DNA of 64,000 bases from Ascidia mentula (taxonomy: Eukaryota > Chordata > Ascidiacea > Phlebobranchia > Ascidiidae), in contig OX387204.1 of NCBI GenBank assembly GCA_947561715.1, positions 16,621,001-16,685,000 of the forward strand, given 5' to 3'. Shown in pieces: positions 46,632-60,640 of the stretch. The translations under genes were made by a program, and so were the position numbers. Positions within the stretch are counted from its first letter, which is position 1. Every line of letters begins with the position of its first letter. The notes below the pieces were generated by a model. It was not told the DNA's origin. It saw only the letters and a program-made list of their open reading frames with translations, and did no database searches.

Positions 46632-48791
46632 ATGGCAGATAAGCGCAAATTGCAAGGAGAAATGGACCGATGTTTTAAAAAAATCGTGGAAGGAGTTGAG
46701 ACCTTTGAGGACATCTGGCAAAAACTGTACAATGCCAACAACACCAATCAGAAAGACAAGTATGAGAGTGACCTGAAAAAGGAAATCAAAAAGCTGCAGA
46801 GATTAAGGGACCAAATAAAAACATGGGCGGCCTCTAATGAAATAAAGGACAAGAAGATTCTCCTGGACAACAGAAAGCTGATTGAAACCCAGATGGAAAG
46901 GTTTAAAGTGGTGGAAAGGGAAACGAAAACCAAAGCTTATTCGAAAGAAGGCCTTGGCCTTGCCCTGAAAGTTGACCCTGCTCAAAAGGAGAAAGAAGAA
47001 ACAATGCAGTGGTTGCAAGTCACCATTGACTCCATCAACCAACAAATCGACATGTTTGAAAGTGAAATTGAATCTATCGGCTCCCACTCAAGGAAAAAGA
47101 AGGTAGATAGGGAAAAACAGGATAGAATTGATGACTTGAAGAATTTCCTCGAAAAGCACAGGTTCCACATAAAAAATCTTGAAACCTTGATGAGGATGCT
47201 GGATAACGAAACGATACAACCGGATAAAATCAATGTCATACGGGATGACATAGAGTATTACCTTGAAGCATGTCAGGACCCTGACTACGAGGACAACGAC
47301 TTCATTTACGAAGACATGGGATTGGATGATACTCTTGCGACTGCAATTACAGCAACTGCCGCATCCCCTGGTGACAAACAGCTGAATAGTAGCATAAATA
47401 ATTCTAATGCAAATGATGAAGAGGATTCTGCTCTTAAATCTCCCGACCCCTCACCATCACCTTTAAACACCACCAACCATTCCTCCTCCTCTAGTACGAA
47501 GGACGAGGACAGGAAACGGAACAAATCAGATGACTTGGTCTCGCCGAGAAAGCCTAACTCGAACCAACCAAGATCAGGAAGATTGTCATCTTATTCGAGT
47601 CCCGCTACTACCACGACGGCTCCACCTCCTATTCCAAAGCAGATGCCTAAAAACGCCCATCCACCCCCGGTACACACGCAGCCTTATGCTGCTGCAGCAG
47701 GTGGAATGCAGACCGTTACCTCCAATCACATCGCTCAAACCCAGGTAACCTCGTCTAGGACGAGTTCCACTTCGGAGTCGCCATCGCCCACGAAAAAATC
47801 CCAACCCCAAAGGTCTAACGATGTCCCAACGTCATGGCACGCGAACAACAACCACGTGGTCACTTCAGAAGTGACGACAGCGGATATACAGAGCGCGGTG
47901 AACAGCATCGTTTCCAGCGTTGCATCTTTGACCACGAACGGTGAAGTTGCCTCCACGTCTCCGACGTCAGTTACGAGCTCTCTTGATGTGTCTGTCGACT
48001 CTTCCGTTTTCTCAAGAGCGGCGACGCCCCCACTAACGTACGCGGCTCCAGCGTTGAGCAACAGTCTGACAAACGGCCCACAAAACGGCCAGTTGCCCTT
48101 GCTAGGCGGGCTCAACACTTTAAAAACCATGGCAGAGCAAGCAGTCGCCAATGCGGGATTGGAAGAGCGGAGCACAACATCTCCTGCGTTCTCTCACGCC
48201 GATTCTTTGACGTCAGTTGCCAACCAGACGAGGGCAGATTTGGTGTCTCTGGTAACAGCGCAGCAGCAGAATACGCAAATGGCAATTGGTGGCGGCGAGG
48301 CAAGAATCCAACCACTTCTTGGGGTCGCTCCGTTGGGTCCGATATCGCTCACTAAGGATAACCACTATCAACAAGCTATGTTGGAAGCCTGCTACAGGCA
48401 CATGCCCCATCCTTCAGATTCTGAAAGGTTACGGCACTACCTACCGCGTAACCCATGCCCTACGCCGGTGTATTACCACCAATCGCCACTTCCTCACCAC
48501 GACACGATCGACTTCTACTTGAGGCTTTCCACGGAAACGCTCTTCTTCATTTTCTACTACATGGAAGCAACCAAGGCCCAGTACATGGCGGCCAAGGCAC
48601 TGAAGAAGCAATCGTGGCGGTTCCATACCAAGTATATGATGTGGTTTCAACGCCACGAAGAACCGAAGACCATCACCGACGAATATGAGCAGGGCACCTA
48701 CATATACTTCGACTATGAGAAGTGGGGCCAACGCAAGAAAGAGGGCTTCACGTTCGAGTACCGCTACCTGGAGGACCGAGAGCTCCAGTAA
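46632..48791 (+). CDS. CNOT3: CCR4-NOT complex subunit 3, single coding exon
   Basis: A 719-residue protein (human CNOT3 is about 750). CNOT3 pairs with CNOT2 and docks on CNOT1 in the CCR4-NOT deadenylase, which shortens mRNA poly(A) tails in the cytoplasm. Residues 1-230 form the highly charged, coiled-coil Not3 N-terminal domain (MADKRKLQGEMDRCFKKI at the very start, then KKEIKKLQRLRDQIK). Residues about 240-570 are a Ser/Thr/Pro/Asn-rich disordered linker. Residues about 572-719 are the NOT box (YYHQSPLPHHDTIDFYLRLS, TLFFIFYYMEATKAQYMAAK, SWRFHTKYMMWFQRHEEPK, GTYIYFDYEKWGQRKKEGF). The start matches the family N-terminus. The coding region has no intron, whereas vertebrate CNOT3 has many, which suggests retroposition or wholesale intron loss. 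An intron acceptor 34 bases upstream shows that the mRNA is still spliced or trans-spliced. It reads away from the esterase gene. Confidence 0.97.
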   Translation: MADKRKLQGEMDRCFKKIVEGVETFEDIWQKLYNANNTNQKDKYESDLKKEIKKLQRLRDQIKTWAASNEIKDKKILLDNRKLIETQMERFKVVERETKTKAYSKEGLGLALKVDPAQKEKEETMQWLQVTIDSINQQIDMFESEIESIGSHSRKKKVDREKQDRIDDLKNFLEKHRFHIKNLETLMRMLDNETIQPDKINVIRDDIEYYLEACQDPDYEDNDFIYEDMGLDDTLATAITATAASPGDKQLNSSINNSNANDEEDSALKSPDPSPSPLNTTNHSSSSSTKDEDRKRNKSDDLVSPRKPNSNQPRSGRLSSYSSPATTTTAPPPIPKQMPKNAHPPPVHTQPYAAAAGGMQTVTSNHIAQTQVTSSRTSSTSESPSPTKKSQPQRSNDVPTSWHANNNHVVTSEVTTADIQSAVNSIVSSVASLTTNGEVASTSPTSVTSSLDVSVDSSVFSRAATPPLTYAAPALSNSLTNGPQNGQLPLLGGLNTLKTMAEQAVANAGLEERSTTSPAFSHADSLTSVANQTRADLVSLVTAQQQNTQMAIGGGEARIQPLLGVAPLGPISLTKDNHYQQAMLEACYRHMPHPSDSERLRHYLPRNPCPTPVYYHQSPLPHHDTIDFYLRLSTETLFFIFYYMEATKAQYMAAKALKKQSWRFHTKYMMWFQRHEEPKTITDEYEQGTYIYFDYEKWGQRKKEGFTFEYRYLEDRELQ

Positions 48792-51776
48792 AGTAGCGGA
48801 CACATTCCAATTTTCCATTTGTGCAATGATCTCCAAATTGCCAGCAACCACAAACTTGATCCAGGTCACTGGACAGCGGCGTAAATTGTTTGTCGTGAGC
48901 TAACCGATATTTTACCTGACTTTTCCACTCTTTAACAGCTGCCAAAAATCACCCTCTCCCCTTGAACCCTTAACAAATTTCTTGTCGTCACTGTTTTCTT
49001 GTCGTTTCCCGTGAAGTACATGTGCATGTTTCGACAATACCGGTTAAAATTTTAATTCGTACTCAATTCACGTTAATTTGTGCTCGTCTGATCGTAAAAA
49101 CGTTTCGTCTTCCCTGTAACGACCCCAACAATCACGCGTTATCTCCGCTGGGGGACCGGAATGGTTGCGTATTACGTCAATGGAAAGTGACAAAACGACA
49201 AATTCGTGGCCTTTTCCAAAATTAAGGTGTCCCATTTTTAAGTGTCCCAAGATTCATGTTATTTGTTGCACTTTGCTGATGACGTCGGCGATCACTTTAC
49301 TTTGGGTATATTGTGACGTCATTGTGAGCACTTTGCACGTGTGATAATTCATTTTCTTTCCTACCGATTACATGGGACCTCGCCCACCTTTACTAAACAC
49401 TGTCGTTGACTCAAATTTCTGACATTTTATATTTGGGATTGCATTTACTTTCACCAATAAGCCCCCCAGTACCCCCCGTTAGCCCCTACCTGCATCGCTA
49501 CCCCCTACTTCAACCTCCACCCCCCTTTTCTGGACCCCCTGACTCCACTACTTCCCCCCACAGTGACAGGTTGCTCACGACCACCGCTCCACTTTTTCGA
49601 GCGTCTTCGCCGATTTCGTTTTTTGTACGCCTTGCGTAGTAAAAAACGGGCACCGAACGTGACTCCATTGCTAGGTTGCGCAAACAGGAGCCTGAGTAGT
49701 ACTTGTGTAGAATGCGGACAGGAGCAAGTTAACACATAAATCATTTTACGTGAAGAAATGTAAGTGTCAAAGTTACAAATTCCAAAGCGTTACTAGTGTA
49801 AAGGCGTCGTGTTCGCTACCACACATCCGTTAGGTGGTGTTTTGAGGCTATTTCTGTCCGAACTTATAAGGATTCGGGTCATGGCACTCAACTTAAATAA
49901 CAAGTGGAAAACGCAATCCCAATTCATGGCTAGAAACTCCCACGTTTGAGTACCGGTGCGCTGAAATATAAAAGTTGCAATTAAAGTTTAAGGCAAATGT
50001 TAACCAAGTTAATTTTTAATCATGAAGCCTGATTTGTCGTCTGTGACTTAACAGTCGCTCGCCTACTACGCAGATTCCTGAGCAGTATTAAGTTTCATGA
50101 AAATGGCTGTCTGTTGCGTTTGAGGCTATTTGATAGCTACGTTATGACGCACGCAGAGTCAGATCCAAATGATTGCGCTTTCATTTCAACATTATGAGGC
50201 CACTTTTTGGCTGAAATTGCAATATTCTGTACAGTCTGGGTGTGGTAAAACCCCACGCAAAGTCATATGACATTTTTCTAACGCCAAGTTTATCATCAGT
50301 CAGTTAGGAATAGAGACAGGCTGAGGAAACTGTTGATTAACTTTGTAATAGAGAAAAGCAGCTGGCTGTGTTCCCAGCCAGACACGTTTTATAACATTTC
50401 TTGTTTGGAGAGTAGTTGGCTAGACAAAAGGTTTTTGAAAGTTGGAGAAGTAGTGAGTTATTCCTCGGGGTTTTAGAGCCACATATGCAGTCCAACAACA
50501 AGGAAGCAATTTTATAAATATGCGAAAATTGCAATGTAAAAGCTTTTAGATGTTTATTGTGTAAGTATACAGTAGTACTTTGTTAAAATCCAGCTTCTTC
50601 GGTGGTAAGGTGAAATGCCCAGCGTAACGTATAGCTGTGCTTGTTTTTTGCACAAGTAATTAAACTATTTGTGAGGTTTTACGAATATTGTACAACGCAT
50701 ATCGTACCAAGACAGAGATGCAAAACCAAGTGCTGACGGTTCCAGTATGACGAAAATGAAGTGCAGATATTATTTGCACCGGAAAAGTTGATAGCAAACA
50801 TTGCAAGCTATTTGCCGTTTACTTATGTTTACTCCAGCTAATGTTCGGTATGTAATTATTAAGTCAAAGGTTCAATGATCTACAATTACACGTGAGTCAT
50901 TTAAACGTAACTTTGATAGAGTTAACGTCACAATGGGCTACAGAGGCCATTGTTGTTGCAAGAGGCACCAACTGCAGCCCTTTGTTGTTGTTATCGATGC
51001 TTATTAATTGCGGGTTTAAGGGAAGCTGTTGCTAACTTTAAGCGCTTATTGCTGCAGCCACTTCCACGTGACGTATTATATCTACAAGAGAAGAACATAT
51101 ACTTTGGTAATGTTTTAGTTAGTTTAAAGTGTGACGCTAGTCTGTTGTACAGCAGTGATGTCGCAATGACGATGGTGGGCTTATAGCAACAAACCGCATG
51201 GAAGCTACAGAGTGCTGGTTATGGAACTATTTATGGTATGTTAGTTGCAGCGAATGGAAAGGAAAAAGCGACACAAAATATTGGATTGAAAGTTACATCA
51301 GTTTTTGCTGCGAAATGATAGTTTTCAGAGTATTGCTTGTCGTTTTTCCGAGCTGTTTGGCAAACGCTCATGCAATTTCCGACTGCTTCAGCGGGGGTAT
51401 GTAGAAGTTATTCGCAAAACAAGTGGGCATAAAAGTAACATGTGTCGAACTGGAATGAACAGCGACTTTACGTTATCGCAAAAACATCCGGTTACACCAA
51501 ACGCCCCGCAATACCTTACTAAGTATAACGCTCTAATTATAGCACGCCACCATCTCTCTAAATGAATTTCGCCACTGACCATCTGCCATTATTTGCTCCT
51601 CTCTCGTCGTTTGTTTACATTTTCCATCCGCGACAGGAAAAGACCTGAAAAATCAGCGCCGTTGTCTTTCTAAAGCAGTGCGTCCTATCAGCTCTATGTA
51701 TGCAGGTAGGACGTGTAGCCTAATGGGCCTTAGTAACCAGACAATTTTGTTAAAGGAACAGCTGCAAATTTGTAAT

Positions 51777-51795
51777 CTGCTGCTGCTGCTGCTGC
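51777..51795. repeat. CTG trinucleotide repeat
   Basis: About six uninterrupted CTG units. The preceding GTAAT is repeated with two more CTG units about 20 bases downstream. It is not in a recognised coding region. Confidence 0.85.
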
Positions 51796-54603
51796 AAATT
51801 ATGTAATCTGCTGCACAAACCAAATAGTTTTTGTGAGATGAAAAAAACGTAGGCTTCATGAATTGTTATTCTAAACAAAAAGTGCAAAACACGACTTGTG
51901 CGTATAAATATAATCGATAGCAATGTCCGCCATCATTTTGACAGTAAAAGGTTCAATTTATGAATATGGATGCCGGTTTCAACAGCTAGTCTATTTACTC
52001 ACAAAATTTCTGTTTTCATCGTCATTGAGTGGTACGGCGCCCCAGGGTGGCAAGACTGACATAAACCCGGTTTGGAAAAGTTTGTTGCTTCGAGTGATGT
52101 TGGCTTGGTTTGCCTTCAGCCAGTTTTTTTCGATTTCAAACGGATTTCTGTTTGGGTTTTTAATTTGTTTTAGTTGTACATAACTTGTATATAAGCAGCT
52201 CACTGAAATCGTAAATTACTTAGTTATAGGGAGAAATGCAAAAGATATTAACGCGCAAGCTAGTATAGAAGATAAAATAGCTTTAAAAAACATCAACAAG
52301 TTTACAAACAAGGTTTCTTTACTATAATTCGATCTTTAGTATCTTTCTTTGCGGTGGTTCTTTGCCTGTGCGATAATATTCACACCGTTGTGCATTAAGA
52401 GTTTCTCCATAGCAAAATGAATCGTCGTTTCTCCGTAGTAAAGCAATGACGTCATCCAAGTCAACAAAGGTCACACGGAAATGTAGGTGAGTAGGTTCGA
52501 TGTAAACCCACGGTCAAATGATAGAAGCAGGTGATAATGTTCTCACTGTGAGTCGTGGGTGACACGTGCCTTTAAATAGACCGCTGCCAACGTCAGTTCA
52601 ATCCCCAGAGATTTATTTTCAGTCAAAGGTGGACTCCCGTGTTACGTACGTTAACTATATGAAACCCCCGAGTCGGGATACGCGTAACTTTTAAATAAAC
52701 AGTTTGTACGTATGGGCTACACAGACGAAGGCAGTTAAAGATAAAAATATTTGACGGAACAATACGTATTCGTATTCTCCTATATTGGTAGATTGTGTTG
52801 CATAAAAAAAAATCAGACCGATTTTTTGTTAAGTCGGATGGTTACAGAATACAGTCTAAAAATCACACTTATCGTTGTATGGTGCCCCCCACCATGTGCT
52901 TTAAAGACCCACATCCTGTAAAAATACGCATTTCCGCAAATAAAAATCAAGTCTTCTTGACGAAAATTGGCGGACGCGTTGTTAAATCAATATGACTCAT
53001 ACAAACACTTTACATCCATACTTGAAAAGGCACGGCCTTCGCATACCGCAAAACGCCACTGACAAATACGCGCCACATGTTACGAAATGAATAATATCGA
53101 GGTTCCCTAAAGATCTTGGTGACCTTTAGAGACAGTAGTTGGCCATTCTTTAACCGCATCCGTCTTGAACGTAATGAAAAGAAAGCATGAGTCAATAAAA
53201 GGTCGGCACTTAATTAAACTGAAACCCATCGAGTTTGGCCTGACATATATATAACTGCTTATAACATATCTTACCGGAAGACGACGGGGTTAATATGTTC
53301 ATTCTTTGTAGTTGGTGTAAAGTGTTCTCTGTGTAAATATTGGTCAATTCGCTGTCACTGCGTTAGTCTCTTCATGTTCTGGTGTCGCCCTTTGACTGTC
53401 AGACAGTGTAGTGCGAGTATACGTGGGTGCGTATTCCAAGGTATTCAAATAGTTTTGAATGAAACGGCGTTCTGTCGTATTTTTTTTAGTAGCAAACTTG
53501 ATTTCACGTTTCCTCTGTCCCGAGAGTTGGTCTCCTGACTTGTTTCGAGTCCTTGTCACGTGCCAGTAACATTTATTGCGCCATCTCACACTGGGACACA
53601 TGCGACCAAACAGTGGAAGTGTAAATGCCTTCGGCCGATGGCCTGATGCTGTTTTGTTTGAGCAGGAAGCCCGACGCAGTGGCATACGAGACCGCCTCTC
53701 TTCCTCAAAGCTTATCTTGACATTTCTGTTTTATGCGGCGGTTTGTGGAGTACCCCAGCAACTCATAGGGCGCACGGCGTTGTTTTGCTTGTCACATGGC
53801 CTTTTTACGCTCGTGAACAGTCGATATGCCAGTTTGTGGTGAAACTTTAGTTCCATGGAATGCAAAAAGTTTGTGTTAGCCCGCAGCAGCATGTTGTGCA
53901 GGTAACATGGGTTTATATAGTGATGACATTCACCGAATAAAGTAAGAGAAAAGGTCGCACTAACGGCAGTTCAGGATGAAAGGAGCAAGCGAAGTGCCAG
54001 CAAAATGTTGGTAAAAATTCACGATTGTTGTACCAGGAAGTCGCTGCGGTCTAGAAGTTGTTGTGGGAAATGTTAAACTTTCAGTGGTACCGAGTATAAG
54101 ACAGATAATAAGAAATGTCCTAATGCTAACAAGTGAGATGCTGTACAGCCAAAAACCTTTGTTTTGTTTTGTTTATTCGTCGTTTGTTTTTAATATTGCT
54201 CCAGACACGAGGGATGTATTAAGATAGCTTCAGAGTAACATGGATTATATGGCAGTCTAAAATACCTATGTCTGTACTATTGGGTATGATTTTGGGCATT
54301 GCTTCGCCTAAAAACAAGCAACTAACTTTTTACCATTGCTTTATGCTTGTAAACTATGAAACATGAAAGAAAAAAATTATTTGAATAATTTTTGTGTCGC
54401 CGACAGCGAAGCTTTTTTTCCGTTTTTACGCGCGCCTTGAAATTAAAACGCTGTAGGTGACAATGAACAAATATTGCTGCGACATCTTCCAGTCTTACGA
54501 CACGCGCCACCCTTTGTTTAGTTAAGAGCGCCGACCACCAGTTGCAGTCAACTGCTAACCGGGTCGGTGGAACAATCAGTGGAACGACCGTCGCAAGCCC
54601 GCA

Positions 54604-54630
54604 CACGCTCGAGCGTGCACACACACACAA
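54604..54630. repeat. XhoI-centred palindrome with CA run
   Basis: A perfect 14-bp palindrome CACGCTCGAGCGTG is followed directly by a CA dinucleotide run, and then by a CG-rich ACGCGCGCGC stretch. Alternating purine-pyrimidine sequence of this kind can adopt Z-DNA; any role is unknown. Confidence 0.7.
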
Positions 54631-57600
54631 ACGAACACGCGCGCGCTACGGAGAAGTGACGAATGCCCAGGCGCCTATTGTATCTGCGAATTTATGAACG
54701 AAAATAGTTGGGTTGCGACTTTGCCAGGTTAGCTTGGCGTAATGTAATTAAACCGAAACGAGTGAAGATGAAAGGTGTGTTCTGCGGAAGCTCTAGTTGT
54801 TTTCGTCTGATGAATGACACCTTTGGCAAGTTGGCCGAACAGTATGCTCTCGTGAATGATCAGATAGCAGCGAAATAGTCCAGTAAGCAAAACAGTTATT
54901 TTACACAGTTAGGATTTGCTCAAAGGAATTTCCAGTCGTGCTCTTTCGAGACATTTCAGCATCGTTGGCAAATTACGTTAGTTTTGTCATTACGTGATTA
55001 TTCTCATGCGGCTACTCATCACGTGTTTTGTCATTTTATATTATCCATTTTGTCATTGACTCAAATTAAATTCATTTATGTACAAGGCCAAAAAGGGGAC
55101 AAAATACCCACTTGAATGCGCACATGTGTACGTAACCGTTTCTCGAAGGTTTTCCAGAGTCGTCATGCTTTCTTGAGTTGAAAAGGCGATTTGTTGTCAC
55201 TCGTTTGGGGTTATGACAAAAGTTTTTTTGTTGGGGGAGTTTGGTATTCTAAATAATAAATACTGTCCCTACGGGCGTTGCGACGCCCAGTCTTGTGTTT
55301 GCGTTGTTGGCAATAAAAACGTAGTTTACCAACGGAGTCAGCAGTATAATTTATTAAATCGCAGATATTAAATCGCTGTAACGATGTGATACTGGATTTG
55401 GACAATGTGCGTTTAAAAAAAAGAATCGGCAAATTAGGCGAAAGCGGCAGCCGGTCGTTAGGACACCATTGGCACAAAACGAAAGTCGTTTAAGTTCGAG
55501 AGAGCTTGTCTCGATCCGTTGTAATTTGGATAAATTACAACAAAACCATATAAGTAGGCTTGCGCTGACGAGCATCCACTGATGTTGGCGTCGAAAGTTT
55601 TCTACTGATGGCTGTGCTGTGAAAGTTGGTTTTCTACTGACCAAATTGTGTCAATGTCAGACAGAAACAGACGGTCTGCAAGTACTGGATGTCGCATAAA
55701 ATATCGTGTGGAAATTTTACTGGGTTAAAAATAACATTACAGTGTAGGATTGTATTGCCTCGTTGTCATGAATTGCTGAAACCAAAATAGGTTAGTGGTG
55801 GTCCGTGCTGTGTCTTTATATCGGTTCGCCACTTTTGTTTATGAAGTAAAATTTCGTTACTGGAAACTTCCCTATTAAAAATTACCCTAGAACGCGCATG
55901 TGTCGCCAATTACGAGATAGAGCTTTGCCTTAAATTTTCCGTTGTTTGTTTATAACTCCGAATAACAAATGTAACGTAATTCTGTATAATGCAATTCCAC
56001 TTATCTGAAAAACCGCGCCAAGCCATTTAGTGTCATATTTTTGTGCGGTGAAACTTTGACGTGGCGCAAATGGAATTTGACATCACACATGTTGCTTGTC
56101 ATTAGTCCTATCAAATACCGAAATGTTCCACACGTAATGCGGGCACATTTTTCCCGATTTGCGGGTGGAAATCGCGAACAATAACCACCCACTGAATGCA
56201 ACGGGTCACGCTGTTGTTTGGCGCAAACGATGTCAGTTGTGGTGTCGTGCCTAGTTTCAACGTCAATGAAAAGTGAAAAAATATTTGTGTCAAAACCAGC
56301 ATAAAAATATTTGAGTCTAAACCAGCATGCACATGGCTTGGGAATGTTTAGTGCGAATATATGTGTCTGCTTCAGTCTTTTGGCGGTAGATTTGTATCAA
56401 CTTTCATCGTTGTGACAATTCCAGAACAACAGTTCCAAAAATGTTGCAACATCCGGTATTGTCTTCCAGCACCACCAGTTTATTAAGATGGGTATACTTT
56501 TGTGTGAAACAAAATGATTCGAATCAATGTCAGCAAATTTAATGGAATAGTCGAATACAAAAATATATGAGGATGTTCTAAATGTTTAATTAGGAATTAG
56601 TAGTAAAATGTAAACACGTAAGTTCATATGAACGTGGAGATGTTTTAAAATCTTGTCCTCGGTATTTTTCACCTCTTGCCATGCGACTTGCTTTGCAGAG
56701 CAAGTGTGTTTGAAGTTGTAATCAACGGTCAAACTGCGGTGACTATTGTTACGTCATAGAGGTAAGTGTAGGAGGAGGAAACGTGACTCCCGCTAAGGTG
56801 GCAAGCGATGCCGTTTCCATCTAGGCTCAAATAAACAAAACCGAAAAAAGTAAATTATAAACCACCAGACAAGCTGGACACATGCCTTGGGGGCAGCCAA
56901 AAATCTAGGCCACCTAAATAACTTTGTGACGTATACGTTCAGTTAAAAAGGCCGACGGCCGTTGCATCGTTGACTCTTTCACAAGCTCGACTTCGAAAAA
57001 CAGATTTATGAATTTGTTCTTTGATTTTGATGTGCACCTGTAAGTGTATTTTCAAGCCACTTGTCACAATTTGCCTTAGGGCCAGAAAAGCCATTATCAA
57101 GTGCTGATTGTACTTTATATAGTCGCGTGACGGTTTGTGGAATCTCATGGCCTTTGTTGCAAAAATACCAGGGTATTATTTTAACTTGACGCAGAACTGG
57201 TCTGAGTGCTTACGCTTCTCTTGCTCAACAACAACACACGAAAATTCCATTCATCGTGCGGTGACAGTTGCGTTTCATAGCCTGTCACGTGATTATGTGT
57301 CGTCCAACCAACGCAACACTTCCGCTCTGATTATAAGTCATTGTCATTTATAGATTGCTCGTGATGTTGGGGCGACGCGTTCGTGTACCTGTAGTTTGTA
57401 CATGTTATTGGAAAACCTCCCTCATACAGCTGTAATGCGGGTCAGCATTTAATACAGGACGGTTTTAGCTGGATTTTTTGAGTTTAAGGGAGTTTGTCTG
57501 TCTGTTATTATATTTTTGTGGCGAAACTAAGCGTCACTTGTTTCAGAGTTTTGTCATGTTGTTAAAAGTATTTGAAGAGTCAGCAATACTGGACAGAGAA

Positions 57601-60600
57601 AGGTCATTGGAACGCTCGACTAAATTATACCAGTCCCTGGCCATCTCATGTTAACAATTACATGTGTTTTTAGTGGCTAACAATTTGCTGGACGACTTAT
57701 TCTGTGTTACCCAAATTGACCTTGCTTGTTAATAGATAAGATACAATCCAGCAGACCTTAAGAAATGTAATCAGTTACATGGCGTTATCAGTACTGGTGA
57801 AAGCTATCAGTTAATGCGAACACACTGTTGGTACTACTTTGTACTTCTCAGAAATATTTTCCGAATTGTGATTACAACTTTTACAGTTTTTGCATACAAC
57901 GAAGATATGCTTAACATCGAGTGAAGAGGCAACCTCTGCCCGTGTTTCACCACACGTTGTTAAGGATTGTGACGAAAAAGATTTCTTGAATACCTAACAT
58001 ATTAAAACGAAAGCGTAAACAGTGCAATCAAAGTATTATACAAAACATGATGTTGGGAATAAACTCTTATCGTTGTCGGTTAACACGCTGTTTCCAGTCA
58101 CTTGAAAAAAAAATTGGCATTATTTTTATGTCAATCGCAAATGCATAGCAGGAAGTTGGTGTCTCTAAATCCCAGCCTAAATACAAGCGCTGTAACTGCC
58201 ACGTAAAAGCACATTGAATCCATCAGTCATCGCCGCCGTCATCCATGGGGGAGGGCAAACTGTGTGTGGACTCACAATGGCGTGTGGTGCGTGTCCGCCA
58301 GCTCTACGTTGCTACCTGACAATACACATACCTGTTCAGGGACACTGACTTCCGCAGCATACGGATGTAAACCGGTGACGTCACATCCAGCGCCGTGACA
58401 TCATGTTTTTGTAAAGTGCTACGCCTGGTGTCACGCGAATCAGAGTTTCGCCATGCGCTCTCAATAGGCGTTTCGTAAAAAAATGGACTAATATTAAAAT
58501 GTTCTAGTTTTGGATCAAATGAATTTTATTTACCACACAGACGTATTTAAATCTGGTTTAGTCGAGGCATTTATTTGTCAAGTGTGCAACTGGGATTCAA
58601 AGCCCTTTTAAATCACATTCATTTCAGTTTGCTTTAATAACTAAAACTCCCAGTCATCAACGTTGACACGGTTTTGCGAGTGTTGAAACTGAAAATCTTA
58701 TCATCCGGTTGTTGAAGCGTAATCACGAAAACTGACAATTATTTTCCCTGTGCAACGTCGCTTTCTAAACGTGCTTTGAGCATCCGCCACAATAAACATC
58801 CTCTGTGCATGTTGCTTGCGTCCGACGCCAGAATTAGCCTTTGGCGGAACTGTCGTGGTCAGCTTACTGGCGTTGAAAACTGGTTCTTTATATTCTTAAC
58901 ACAATTTGTAAGTGGATTTTGTGTGACAGGACGGCCACAGTGGCATGGTCTTTGTTTTTAGTTCTATAGAAATCAAGGTGTCAGTTGTAGGGTTGCATGC
59001 TTGCAGGAGTATAAGCCTGTAATGGGTGCGAACTTCGACAAAAATGTATTGGAGATATAAACGTAAGTTATAATTTGTTGCCGAGATTGACCAATTTGGC
59101 TTGTTTGCGACCCACAAGCGTTGGACTTTATTCTAGATCCAGTTTAGCCGCATTGCTTACTAAAATGTTTTCGGACTTGCAAGCGGCATATGCGTTGATG
59201 GGCAGGGTCTGATCGTTACGCAGTGACGGAAGGAAGTGCTACCCATCATTCGACTGCTATCCGTGTCAGAGCGCCGTGACAAATCGCAGGAGAAACAAGA
59301 AGGTTGCAAAGGGTCGTACGAAGCTTGTCCTGCGTTGTAGATGCCTCGTCCGCAACGTTTTCCACTTAAGCGCAGGAGGTTCTTAAGTGGTGATACGCGT
59401 TTGCTGACGGTATATGAAATATTGACCCCCCTTGTAGACCCAAATGTTGCTACCAACATTGATCGGTGTTGCGTTTTTCCTGTTGGCAACTCACGTGATT
59501 ACATGTTACTATCTTTGGTATCAAACCCATAATGTAAAAATGTTCAATTTAAAATTGAATTGGGGTAAACTTTCCTACCACCGTTACGCCAGCCCGCCAA
59601 AGTCGTGCGACCAAGTTTATGAATCATTCAAGAGGTCGGTAGAAATGATTGAGCACGACTCCACTCTCAATCGATACGCAATGATATTTGTGGTGCTAAA
59701 AGTGGTTGCATTGAGCCAGAGGGAAAAAAATCAATGTAGTAATTTCTCCATGGAACAGGGCGGCTGTGTAAAAAATATGCACAATTAGTTGTTTTGTTTC
59801 TGATAAAATCGCGTGAAAGCGTTAATGCAACGCATTATCGCACTGTTTTTGTGTTTGGTTCTGCTGTAAATATGCTTCCAAATCGTCCGACCAAAAGCCA
59901 GATATTTCGGTAATCGCCATTTCTTGTCCGTATTTTAATACTCTGGTTAAAACTTCCCGTAGCGATGCTTCTTGTGAAATAACTTGTACCTTGGTCGTTG
60001 TTGAGGGAATGTTGTCAAGGTCTCGAAAGGCCCTCGGTATCGCCTGTCTTGTGCAAGGTTGCAGTCTTGGTTGCGCAAATCAGTGTCGCCGCTTTGTCGT
60101 TTAACCTCTCTCCGCTTAGTTTACGGCAGATGTTTTGCATTGGCGTAAAAGTAATAAAATGCACCCATTAGTCCAATGTCATCTGTTATAGCTTGCAAAC
60201 GTTCACTGGAATCTAATTATTCCATGTCCCGTTACCAACTGGCAGGACGGAGGAGTTTCGAGCTGGCGGTTTTTAATTATTGATTAGCTTTGGGTTTTTA
60301 AACGTACACATCTCCGCGGTGACCCCAGTTTTTATCGGTTTTGCAATTTCCACGTGACAGAGTGTATCTGCTTGAAAGCGTTTCAAAATCAAATACATAA
60401 GCTTGCTTTTGTTGCATGGTGCGTCAAAAGAATTAGCCGAAACAAAAAACAGTTTGGGAATGCCTGAGCATTTCATGCCAGCGAAAAGAGTTTTGTTGCA
60501 GTTTCGTTTCTCAACGAAAATCCTAATAAATATGAAATAACTTTTAAAAACTCTGTTTTGTGGAACAATGAAAGCTTTAATGTTTGTCGATGGAGTACAT

Positions 60601-60601
60601 T

Positions 60602-60640
60602 GCACAGCACAGCACAGCACAACACAGCACAGCACACCAC
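60602..60640. repeat. GCACA microsatellite
   Basis: About eight imperfect units of GCACA (one reads ACACA). It lies about 800 bases upstream of the G-alpha gene; length polymorphism is likely. Confidence 0.85.

Noticed and set aside
47735..48869. Long open frames on the minus strand opposite CNOT3 (146 and 142 codons)
   Set aside because: They are shadows of the CNOT3 coding sequence.
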